From: Erwinia pyrifoliae DSM 12163
GTDB taxonomy: Bacteria; Pseudomonadota; Gammaproteobacteria; Enterobacterales; Enterobacteriaceae
NCBI RefSeq assembly: GCF_000026985.1
Contig: NC_017390.1
Span: 917,363 to 981,362, forward strand
Direction: 5' to 3'
DNA: 64,000 nt
Shown here: piece by piece, positions 9,023 to 15,554 of the stretch
Position numbering within the stretch: position 1 is the first letter of the stretch
How the letters are laid out: every line of letters starts with the position of its first letter
Translations under genes and position numbers: made by a program
Notes under the pieces: model-generated
Told to the model about the DNA's origin: nothing
The model's database searches: none
The model's input: the letters and a program-made list of their open reading frames with translations, nothing else

Positions 9023-10524
9023 TGCCGGTACAGGATCGCGTGCAGCGGCATGCGGCAAAAAAGCCCCATGACGATGCGCTGAATATCGATGGCGAGACGC
9101 TAAGCTGGCTGCAGCTGTGGCAAAGTTCAAACGCGTTGTATCAGCATCTTTGCAGGCTGTCGTTAGCCACGGGCGTGGTGGCGATCGCCAGCGCTAACGA
9201 TATCACCTTTCCCGTTGCCTGGCTGGCGGCCACCGCCCGGCCGTTTACGGCGGTGGTTATCGATCCGCTGACGCCGGAAGATAATCTGCGCGACATATTG
9301 AATCGCCTGAAACCGGACCTGCTGCTGCTGCAACGCCAGAATCACCGGCTGATCGCGCTGGCGCAGCGGCTGGAGATCCGCTGGCTGGCGCTGGATGGCT
9401 GGCAGCATGCGCAGCCGGTCGCCGACGATGACGCTTTCTGCGCGGATATGCAGGCGGCAACGCCGTTTCTGATCGGCTTTACCTCCGGCACCACCCGTCT
9501 GCCAAAGGCGTTTATCCGCTCGCGTCGATCCTGGCGTTGCAGCTTTGAAAACGGTGTGGAGATCTTCCGGCTGGCGCATGCCCCGTCAACGCTGTTCCCC
9601 GGCCCGCTGTCGCACGGTATCGGGCTTTACTGCCTGAATGAAACCCTGTATGCGGGCGGCTGTTTTTACAGCACCGCGCGCTGGCAGCCGCAGGCGGTGC
9701 TGATGCTATTGGCGCAGCAGCAGATTGAGCGCCTGGTGGTGGTGCCGACGATGATCGCCGGGCTGGCCGCCGCCGCCGCGCAGTCAGATTATCCCGGCTT
9801 GCGCTCTCTGCTCAGCGCCGGAGCCAAGCTGGAGCTTAATCACTGGCGTCTGGCGAGGGCGTTGTTCCCGCAGGCGGTGATGCAGGAGTATTACGGCGCC
9901 TCCGAGCTGGGCTTTGTTGCCGTCTCCACCCTCGATGATGACAACATCAGCACATCGCTGGCCAGCGTCGGGCAGGCTTTTCCCGCGACGGAAATCACCA
10001 TCCGCAATGACGAGGGTGAATTATTGCCCGCCGGGCAGCCGGGCACTATCTGGCTGGCCAGTGAACAGATTATCGACGGCTATTTATGGGGCGATGACGA
10101 CAGCGCCTTCAAAAAACGGCCGTGGGGAGCCACGGTTGCCGATATCGGTTATCTCGACGCGCAGCAGCGCCTGCATATTATCGGCCGCCGGGGAAATATG
10201 ATCCTCAGCGGTGGCAATAATATCTATCTGTCTGAAGTTGAATCAGTGATTAAAAGCCTGCCCGGCGTGACGGAAGCGGTGGTGATTGCGGTCGATGATG
10301 CTTATCTGGGGAAAAAAATGGTGGCGGTGATTGAAGCCGCTGACGATGTTATCCACCAGCTGCCGCAGCAAAGTTGCCCGTTGCTGGCAAAATACAAACT
10401 GCCGCGTCACTACTACCAGATTAAACGCTGGCCGCTAACGTCGGGCGGGAAAATCAAACGCGCCGAGCTGGAACAGAGGATCAAAGATGGCAGCTATACA
10501 GAGCTTACTGAATTATCAGCCTGA
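9022..10524 (+). CDS. Acyl-CoA ligase, AMP-binding (ANL) superfamily
   Basis: This 500-residue adenylate-forming enzyme probably activates a carboxylic acid to its CoA thioester. The P-loop is FTSGTTRLPKAF, the central motif is EYYGASELGFVA, and the hinge region is DIGYLDAQQRLHIIGRRG. The catalytic lysine motif GGKIKRAEL is close to the C-terminus. It overlaps the thioesterase by one base and the thiolase by 38 bases. The arrangement acyl-CoA ligase plus thiolase next to BioY recalls the Bacillus subtilis yhfU-yhfT-yhfS genes. The acyl substrate cannot be told from the sequence. Confidence 0.88.
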   Translation: MPVQDRVQRHAAKKPHDDALNIDGETLSWLQLWQSSNALYQHLCRLSLATGVVAIASANDITFPVAWLAATARPFTAVVIDPLTPEDNLRDILNRLKPDLLLLQRQNHRLIALAQRLEIRWLALDGWQHAQPVADDDAFCADMQAATPFLIGFTSGTTRLPKAFIRSRRSWRCSFENGVEIFRLAHAPSTLFPGPLSHGIGLYCLNETLYAGGCFYSTARWQPQAVLMLLAQQQIERLVVVPTMIAGLAAAAAQSDYPGLRSLLSAGAKLELNHWRLARALFPQAVMQEYYGASELGFVAVSTLDDDNISTSLASVGQAFPATEITIRNDEGELLPAGQPGTIWLASEQIIDGYLWGDDDSAFKKRPWGATVADIGYLDAQQRLHIIGRRGNMILSGGNNIYLSEVESVIKSLPGVTEAVVIAVDDAYLGKKMVAVIEAADDVIHQLPQQSCPLLAKYKLPRHYYQIKRWPLTSGGKIKRAELEQRIKDGSYTELTELSA

Positions 10525-11683
10525 GGATGACCGGCAGCCGGTGATTGTGGCCGCCCGCCGTACTCCTGTCGGCAGGGCTTATGGTTCTCTGGCCAGCGTG
10601 CCGCCGGAGGCGCTGCTGGCCCCGCTGTTTAACAAACTGCTGCCAGCAGGTATGACGGCGATTGATGAGGTGATTATCGGCAACGCCACCGGCGGCGGCG
10701 GCAATATTGCGCGGCTGGCGGCGCTGGCGGCGGGCGTGCCGATGACCGTGCCTGCCGTAACGGTGGACAGGCAGTGCGGCTCCGGGCTGGAAGCGGTGAT
10801 TAACGCCTGTCGGCTGGTGCAGGCCAGGGCGGGCGAATGCTATCTGGCCGGCGGCGTAGAGAGCGTCAGCAACGCGCCCTGGCGGGTGGAGAAGCCCGCC
10901 ACGCTAAAGCAGATGCCGCGCTTTTACCCTCGTGCACGTTTTTCACCGGATGAGATCGGCGATCCGGACATGGGCATCGCCGCGGAAAACGTCGCGCGTC
11001 AGTGCGCCATCAGCCGGGAACGCCAGGATCGCTTTGCGCTGCGCAGCCACCAGCGCGCGCTGGCCGCCGCGCAGCAGGGCGCATTCCGTGAGGAGATCGT
11101 CCCGCTTAACCTGGGCCATTGCCTGGTCGAAAATGACGAGTGCCCGCGCCCCGGCACCTCGCTGGCGCAGCTGGCGGCATTACCGCCGGTATTTGCCGCC
11201 GATGGCTCGGTGACGGCGGGTAACTGCTGTCCGCTGAATGACGGGGCTGCGCTGCTGCTGGTGATGAGCCGACGCAGGGCGCGGGAGTGCGGATTTACCC
11301 AGGGGCTGCTGTTTGCCGATGCCTGTAGCGCAGGCGTTGACCCGAATTTACTTGGCCTCGGCCCGGTTCCCGCCACGGAAAAACTGCTGCGGCGTCAGCC
11401 GGGCCTGACGCTGGACGGGGTTGAGGTCATTGAGTTCAATGAAGCCTTTGCCGCCCAGGTGCTGGCATCGGTTGATGCACTGGGTATAGATGAACACAGG
11501 ATCAACCAGCAGGGGGGCGCTATTGCTTTGGGGCATCCGTACGGCGCTTCCGGGGCGATAATGGTGACGCGGCTGTTCAGCCAGCTGGTCAGCCAGCGGC
11601 AGAGCGAAGGCTACGGCCTGGCGATGCTGGGAATAGCTGGCGGGCTGGGGCTGAGCGCATTGTTTAAGGGCGTGCAGCTGTAA
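10487..11683 (+). CDS. Thiolase-family acyltransferase lacking the second catalytic cysteine
   Basis: This 398-residue thiolase-fold enzyme carries the nucleophile in DRQCGSGLEAV (Cys97), NEAFAAQ, and the catalytic histidine in ALGHPYGASGA (His350). In typical thiolases the C-terminal motif CxGGGxG gives a second cysteine that acts as acid/base. Here the aligned motif reads GIAGGLG, with Gly382 in place of Cys. Activity may therefore differ from standard acetyl-CoA acetyltransferase or 3-ketoacyl-CoA thiolase. The start ATG has AGAGGA at good spacing and overlaps the ligase gene by 38 bases. Confidence 0.85.
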   Translation: MAAIQSLLNYQPEDDRQPVIVAARRTPVGRAYGSLASVPPEALLAPLFNKLLPAGMTAIDEVIIGNATGGGGNIARLAALAAGVPMTVPAVTVDRQCGSGLEAVINACRLVQARAGECYLAGGVESVSNAPWRVEKPATLKQMPRFYPRARFSPDEIGDPDMGIAAENVARQCAISRERQDRFALRSHQRALAAAQQGAFREEIVPLNLGHCLVENDECPRPGTSLAQLAALPPVFAADGSVTAGNCCPLNDGAALLLVMSRRRARECGFTQGLLFADACSAGVDPNLLGLGPVPATEKLLRRQPGLTLDGVEVIEFNEAFAAQVLASVDALGIDEHRINQQGGAIALGHPYGASGAIMVTRLFSQLVSQRQSEGYGLAMLGIAGGLGLSALFKGVQL

Positions 11684-11684
11684 A

Positions 11685-12467
11685 TCAGCGCCCCTGCCAC
11701 TGCGCGGCGCGCCGTTCGGCAAACGCACGCAGGCTTTCCTGGTAATCCTCGCTGCGCTGTAACTGCTGCAACTCCCTGTCGCTCTGCTGGCTGATATCGG
11801 CTGCCAGCGCCTGGTTCAGCAGGGCATTGCAGGCCTGTACCGCCAGCGGCGCGGCCTGGTTGAGGCGTTCAGCCAGCGCCAGCGCGGCGTCTGCCAGCCG
11901 TTCTGCATTCACCACCTGGTTAAATAAGCCCAGCGCCAGTGCGCGCCTGGCATCCATCGCTTCTCCGGTCAGTAGCAGCTCACGCGCAATATTCGGCGGC
12001 AGAAGCGCTGCCAGCTGGCTAATGGCTCCGCCCAGCGGCAGCAGTCCGTGGCGCACTTCCGGCAGAGCGATATGCACCTGCTCGCTGGCGACGATAAAAT
12101 CACACGCCAGCGCCATCTCCAGCCCGCCGCCCATAGCATGGCCGTTGAGCGCCGCAATCCAGATTTTACGCCGTGGCAGATGCTGGAGCGGATGATAGCC
12201 GCCGCTGGAGTTACGCAGCCCCTCACCGCCGTGGGAGAACGCTACGTGCAGATCTGCGCCGCTGCAAAACGCCTCGCCGCCAGCGGTCAGGATAACCGTA
12301 CGCACCGCCGACTGCCGTTCGCACCAGTTCAGCCACTGCTCCAGCTCGCCAACCATCTGCGCATTATAGGCATTGCGCCGGGCAGGGCGATTCAGCGTCA
12401 GGCGCACCACATGCTCAGCCGGGCGATCGCACAGCACCAGTCGGGTTATCGGTTTATCAGCATTCAT
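11685..12467 (-). CDS. Enoyl-CoA hydratase/isomerase (crotonase) family protein
   Basis: This 260-residue crotonase keeps both hydratase glutamates, Glu117 in MGGGLEMAL and Glu137 in ALPEVRHG, and the oxyanion-hole loops around FCSGADL and HAMGGG. It probably hydrates an enoyl-CoA. The ATG at 12467 is chosen because the crotonase fold begins soon after it and it gives the usual length. A GTG at 12512 would add 15 residues, and neither start has a strong ribosome site. It converges on the thiolase gene with a one-base gap, so it is transcribed separately but completes the nearby acyl-CoA gene set. Confidence 0.85.
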   Translation of the reverse strand: MNADKPITRLVLCDRPAEHVVRLTLNRPARRNAYNAQMVGELEQWLNWCERQSAVRTVILTAGGEAFCSGADLHVAFSHGGEGLRNSSGGYHPLQHLPRRKIWIAALNGHAMGGGLEMALACDFIVASEQVHIALPEVRHGLLPLGGAISQLAALLPPNIARELLLTGEAMDARRALALGLFNQVVNAERLADAALALAERLNQAAPLAVQACNALLNQALAADISQQSDRELQQLQRSEDYQESLRAFAERRAAQWQGR

Positions 12468-12549
12468 TACGGCTTTCGCTAAGGATTGGCAGACAGCGTG
12501 AGAGTGTATCACGCCGCAGTCTGCAACCCGGAAAGCGCCAACGAAAAAA

Positions 12550-12579
12550 AGGCAGGGGCGGTTAACTCCCTGTCTTTTT
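12550..12579 (-). terminator. Bidirectional Rho-independent terminator
   Basis: AGGCAGGG (12550-12557) and CCCTGTCT (12568-12575) form an 8 bp stem with one G-U pair. Seven A residues lie before it and TTTTT after it, so it can end transcription on either strand. On the minus strand it lies 17 bases after the stop of the small membrane peptide ORF. Confidence 0.7.
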
Positions 12580-12595
12580 CAAGTTCCTTCAACCC

Positions 12596-12691
12596 TTACG
12601 GGCGCCCGGTCAGTTGCTTAATGGTAACGATAATCAGCAAACTGACGTGCAGTATCTGCAACGTCAGCAGGATTGCTCCCTGCGTTATCAC
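12596..12691 (-). CDS. Candidate 31-residue single-TM peptide, type I toxin-like
   Basis: A short ORF reads M/V-ITQGAILLTLQILHVSLL and then IIVTIKQLTGRP. This is one hydrophobic helix with a basic tail, typical of type I toxin peptides such as TisB, DinQ or Ldr in general form. An exact AAGGAG ribosome site (12698-12703) lies 6 bases before the GTG start. An ATG at 12697 abuts that site directly, so GTG is preferred. A strong terminator follows. The upstream 150 bases are non-coding and contain an opposite-strand terminator, consistent with an antisense RNA. I do not recognise the family. Confidence 0.4.
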   Translation of the reverse strand: MITQGAILLTLQILHVSLLIIVTIKQLTGRP

Positions 12692-12832
12692 CTGCATCTC
12701 CTTGATAAAGGAGCGTGCGCGCAGCCGGTGAATGCTGTTGGGCTACCCTTCACGGCGCGTACCGGTTGTTAGCAGGTACAGGCAGCACCGTTGCGCAAAG
12801 CGGCCACCAACCGCTGCGGAACAGGAATCAAC

Positions 12833-12857
12833 CCGGTCTTACAAACCGGTTTTTTTT
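12833..12857 (+). terminator. Rho-independent terminator of a possible plus-strand small RNA
   Basis: CCGGT and ACCGG form a 5 bp stem with a 7-base loop, followed by eight T residues. No plus-strand gene ends nearby: the closest is the thiolase at 11683, already followed by a convergent gene. It is therefore best explained by an unannotated plus-strand RNA from about 12710 onwards, antisense to the leader of the small peptide gene. Confidence 0.5.
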
Positions 12858-12929
12858 CGTCTTTACGCTGCCATTTCCGCTATATTGAAGATGTTCACTC
12901 AGCCGTTTGCCCCGCATATGTGGCCGTGT

Positions 12930-13046
12930 ATCAAGCCGATTTTCCCTGCTTTAAGTCGCGAATCCGTGCGCGCTTTAGAGTGGGAAAAAGTTGGTAGAAA
13001 TATGGAGTGGTAAAAAACTTTCTAAGATCAGTGAGATAGTTTTAGA
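12930..13046 (+). promoter_or_regulatory. Leader of CRISPR array 1 (type I-E)
   Basis: An A/T-rich run with TGGTAAAAAACTTTC and ending TTTTAGAG immediately precedes the first repeat. The array 2 leader ends similarly (TTCTAGAG) and shares a GTGG-AAAAAAC segment. In type I-E arrays the leader is 5' of the repeat orientation seen here and carries the promoter and integration signals. The left boundary is approximate. Confidence 0.6.
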
Positions 13047-13747
13047 GTGTTCCCCGCGTGAGCGGGGATAAACCGCCTCGCGTCCGTGCGGGGCTTTGCT
13101 ATCATTAGTGTTCCCCGCGTGAGCGGGGATAAACCGTTTATGACGCTGATTATTATCAGGCTAACCATGTGTTCCCCGCGTGAGCGGGGATAAACCGCCG
13201 GAAATTTATTTGTGAGTCGGGGAATTTGGGTGTTCCCCGCGTGAGCGGGGATAAACCGCGGGTTAAATGACGTCATGGCGACAGCATGAAGTGTTCCCCG
13301 CGTGAGCGGGGAATAAACCGAGTATCGAATAACGTTACCGTGGCCACCATCCGTGTTCCCCGCGTGAGCGGGGATAAACCGGGGAGAACTTGCTTATTAT
13401 CTCAAACAAAGCGGTGTTCCCCGCGTAAGCGGGTATAAACCGCCGTGTTGAAGCCATTGGTGTTACCTCTATTTGTGTTCCCCGCGTAAGCGGGGATAAA
13501 CCGGACGTAACAGTAAATGCGCCGGTTCGCGACAAGTGTTCCCCGCGTGAGCGGGGATAAACCGAGGTTAGAAACGAACAAGTCGGCATCAACGCCGTGT
13601 TCCCCGCGTGAGCGGGGATAAACCGCTTTGATGATAATTTTCTTGCTTCTATTACTAGTGTTCCCCGCGTGAGCGGGGATAAACCGTCCCGCTTTCACAC
13701 AGGCCGGGATTAGCCGCTGTGTTCCCCGCGCCAGCGGGGATAAACCG
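13047..13747 (+). CRISPR. CRISPR array 1, type I-E, 12 repeats and 11 spacers
   Basis: The 29-base repeats start GTGTTCCCCGCG, continue TGAGCGGGGATAAACCG and recur every 61 bases (32-base spacers). The repeat at 13291 has one extra A (30 bases). The repeats at 13414 and 13475 read GTAAGC in the loop, and the one at 13414 also has a base change in the stem. The last repeat (13719) has the CCAGC loop form and marks the leader-distal end. The array therefore reads left to right. It lies about 1.8 kb upstream of cas3 and about 9.5 kb from cas1-cas2. Its loop sequence (GTGAGC) differs from array 2 (GTATGC). Confidence 0.98.
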
Positions 13748-13826
13748 CTGGTACATTTATCCCTACCGTTCTATGATTAATGCGAATCGCACGATCTGTG
13801 CTAATAGCATGATTAAGGAGGAGACC

Positions 13827-14081
13827 ATGTTAAGTTTTACCGCCAATCAGGCGAAAACGCAGTTTGGGGATTTGATGACCAAAGCGCAGCGTGAGCCGGT
13901 TAGCATCACCTGTAATGGCCGTCCTGCGGTTGTTGTCGTTCCTGCCGAAGATTACGCGGTGCTTGAACAGCTGAAGCTGGAGGCTTTACGAACCAGGCTG
14001 ACCCGCTCCATAGCCCAGATGGAAGCCGGACAGGTTCACGATGGTGACGCGGTGTTCGACGAGTTGATGAAGGATCTGTAA
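13827..14081 (+). CDS. Type II antitoxin, Phd/YefM family
   Basis: The 84-residue protein MLSFTANQAKTQFGDLM... has the N-terminal DNA-binding fold of Phd/YefM antitoxins, with the motifs NQAKTQFGDLM and GRPAVVVVPAEDY. Its charged C-terminal part would bind the toxin. The start ATG follows AAGGAGGAG at ideal spacing. Its stop overlaps the ATG of the ParE-like toxin by one base, the usual coupled arrangement. It begins 80 bases after the last repeat of CRISPR array 1. Like its relatives it probably represses its own promoter. Confidence 0.88.
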   Translation: MLSFTANQAKTQFGDLMTKAQREPVSITCNGRPAVVVVPAEDYAVLEQLKLEALRTRLTRSIAQMEAGQVHDGDAVFDELMKDL

Positions 14082-14392
14082 TGGGAAAATTCACACTCAC
14101 GGATGATGCTAAAGAGGATATGAAGGAAATAAGGGCATATTCTGTTCAGCAATGGAATAAGGAGGTGGCGAAAGTCTACCTGGAAGGGATGCGCCTTACC
14201 ATGCAGATGCTGGCGAATCATCCTGATATTGGTGATGATGTCAGCGATCGGTTAGGGGCAGGGGTGCGCAGCTGGCTTTATCAAAGTCATCATCTGTACA
14301 TTGTGTCGGCGAGTGCTGGCGTGACCGCGATCGGCATTCTGCACCAAACCCGCCTGCCATCGACATTGAAGAAGCGTGAAATTTCAGATTGA
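14081..14392 (+). CDS. Type II toxin, ParE/RelE superfamily
   Basis: This 103-residue toxin begins MGKFTLTDDAKEDMKEIRAY, the typical ParE pattern in which an N-terminal strand is followed by a helix. It ends with VTAIGILHQTRLPSTL, matching the ParE C-terminal strand (IxxILHxxR). It pairs with the Phd-like antitoxin just upstream. ParE proteins poison gyrase and RelE proteins cleave mRNA. The ILHQ ending favours ParE, but the target is not proven by sequence. Confidence 0.87.
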   Translation: MGKFTLTDDAKEDMKEIRAYSVQQWNKEVAKVYLEGMRLTMQMLANHPDIGDDVSDRLGAGVRSWLYQSHHLYIVSASAGVTAIGILHQTRLPSTLKKREISD

Positions 14393-14487
14393 CACACAAT
14401 TTAAATGACAGGCATTCGGTAAAACGTCCACTATGCCAAATTTCGTCAAAAAGGCGTAAAAAAGCCGGAATAATCGGGCATTGAGCG

Positions 14488-14826
14488 TCATTTTAGTATG
14501 TTATAGCGGTAGAGTTGCTTGTCAAAGTCCTGCTTCATGCTGATGAAAAGCAGTATTTCGATATGTTCACCATCGAAATCATAAAGCAAGCGATATTCGC
14601 TTTCCACATCAAGTCTTTCACGTAACATCAATCCGCGATCGGATAGATGTGCGTTAAAGCGGTATCTTTCAGGATCTTCCTTAATGTTTTTTATGGAGTC
14701 CATCAGGAGACGTTCAACCAAACTTGCCGCTTGTTGTGCCCCGATACTTCCGCTTTTAAATGATTCAATATCTTGTAAACATTGATACGCCATCGGCGCG
14801 ACTGCGATTGAATACTGTTTTGACAC
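14488..14826 (-). CDS. Type II toxin, RelE/ParE superfamily
   Basis: This 112-residue protein starts with GTG (MSKQYSIAVAPMAYQCLQDI) after AGAGG at 6 bases. It has the RelE-like order of an N-terminal strand, helices, and a C-terminal sheet with YRLLYDFDGEHIEILLFIS. It is the second gene of a two-gene operon, 14 bases after the antitoxin. The start and arrangement (antitoxin first) fit a RelBE-type module. It converges on the ParE gene across a 95-base gap. Confidence 0.8.
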   Translation of the reverse strand: MSKQYSIAVAPMAYQCLQDIESFKSGSIGAQQAASLVERLLMDSIKNIKEDPERYRFNAHLSDRGLMLRERLDVESEYRLLYDFDGEHIEILLFISMKQDFDKQLYRYNILK

Positions 14827-14840
14827 TCAATACCTCTCTG

Positions 14841-15110
14841 TTATTTTCTTGCGGCACGTAACCTCTCTACAACGTCTTCAGGAGACATGCCTTTGCCATC
14901 TGCGATCTCCTTTTTAGCCATCATGGCCAGCTTAAAAAGGGCATTTATATTTCTTTCCTGCTCGATTTCTCTCAGTTCAGCCTGGCGTTCTGCTGCGGTC
15001 TGAATAAATAACTCTGCTACTCCGTTTTTCGTTATGTACATACCTCCTTCAAAACTTTGCGCATTTCCAAGACTGTCTCTGGCGAGCTTCTGGGACATGG
15101 TCTGATTCAT
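14841..15110 (-). CDS. Putative antitoxin of RelBE-type pair
   Basis: The 89-residue protein starts MNQTMSQKLARDSLGNAQSF with GTGAG 6 bases upstream. It has a short strand region (GGMYITKNGVAELFIQT), then a long charged helix with AAERQAELREIEQE. This layout is like Phd/RelB antitoxins that fold on the toxin. A longer open frame extends upstream to 15272, but the extra 54 residues look non-coding and span a perfect palindrome, so they are not included. It is expected to neutralise the downstream toxin and to autoregulate. Confidence 0.7.
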   Translation of the reverse strand: MNQTMSQKLARDSLGNAQSFEGGMYITKNGVAELFIQTAAERQAELREIEQERNINALFKLAMMAKKEIADGKGMSPEDVVERLRAARK

Positions 15111-15171
15111 ATTTTTCTCACTTAAAATGAGATCCACTGGTGAGAGCAGCAATCTCTGTTCCTTGATGAAG

Positions 15172-15191
15172 GCTTTGCTACGTAGCAAAGC
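15172..15191. promoter_or_regulatory. Perfect 20-base palindrome
   Basis: GCTTTGCTACGTAGCAAAGC is fully self-complementary with no loop. It lies 62 bases upstream of the start of the minus-strand antitoxin gene and 360 bases upstream of cas3. It is a likely operator, perhaps for autoregulation of the toxin-antitoxin operon. No poly-T follows on either strand, so a terminator is unlikely. Confidence 0.5.
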
Positions 15192-15554
15192 GGGTTTCTC
15201 ACTTGCGCTGCGAGGGCATCGCATAGCTAAAGTATACCTCTGTGTGGTGGAATTGAGTACAAATTTATACACGTATACATGGGCGGTTTCTTAATCCCTC
15301 TGCGGGAATACGGTAAAACGCCCATATTACCGAATCGCCGCACTTATCGGCCCCGTTGCTGTAGATAACCCTAAATGTCGTGGTTTTCGCCGAAGCCCTC
15401 TCCAACATTCATCTTAAATCGCATGATATTTTCATCAGATTTTTCTGAATTGTTCTATAGTTGTTACCAGGCGAGACGTGCTCAATACCCGCGTACCAGC
15501 TACTGACGGGTTGCCTGTCTTATTAATGGAATATAACGGTCGTAAAGGGAGCTT
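15192..15554. other. Non-coding region upstream of the type I-E cas operon
   Basis: No credible gene is seen. The last 120 bases are A/T-rich and should hold the cas3 promoter. GGGAGCTT just before the ATG at 15555 supplies the ribosome site. CGGTAA and TTACCG (around 15310-15331) form an inverted repeat with 10 bases between. No clear sigma-70 hexamers could be chosen with confidence. Confidence 0.5.

Noticed and set aside
13028..13698. Open frames across CRISPR array 1 on the minus strand with repeated IPAHAGNT peptides
   Set aside because: They are translations of the repeats and have no coding support. The same holds for the frames over arrays 2, 3 and 4.
15111..15272. N-terminal extension of the RelBE-like antitoxin
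   Set aside because: The additional 54 codons lack a ribosome site, look non-coding and span a perfect palindrome. The ATG at 15110 has a good site.
15297..15331. Possible degenerate type I-E repeat upstream of cas3 (TCCCTCTGCGGGA with GGTAAAACG)
   Set aside because: The stem is short, the spacing of conserved blocks is wrong and there is no partner repeat at 61 bases, so it is not comparable with the I-F mini-arrays.
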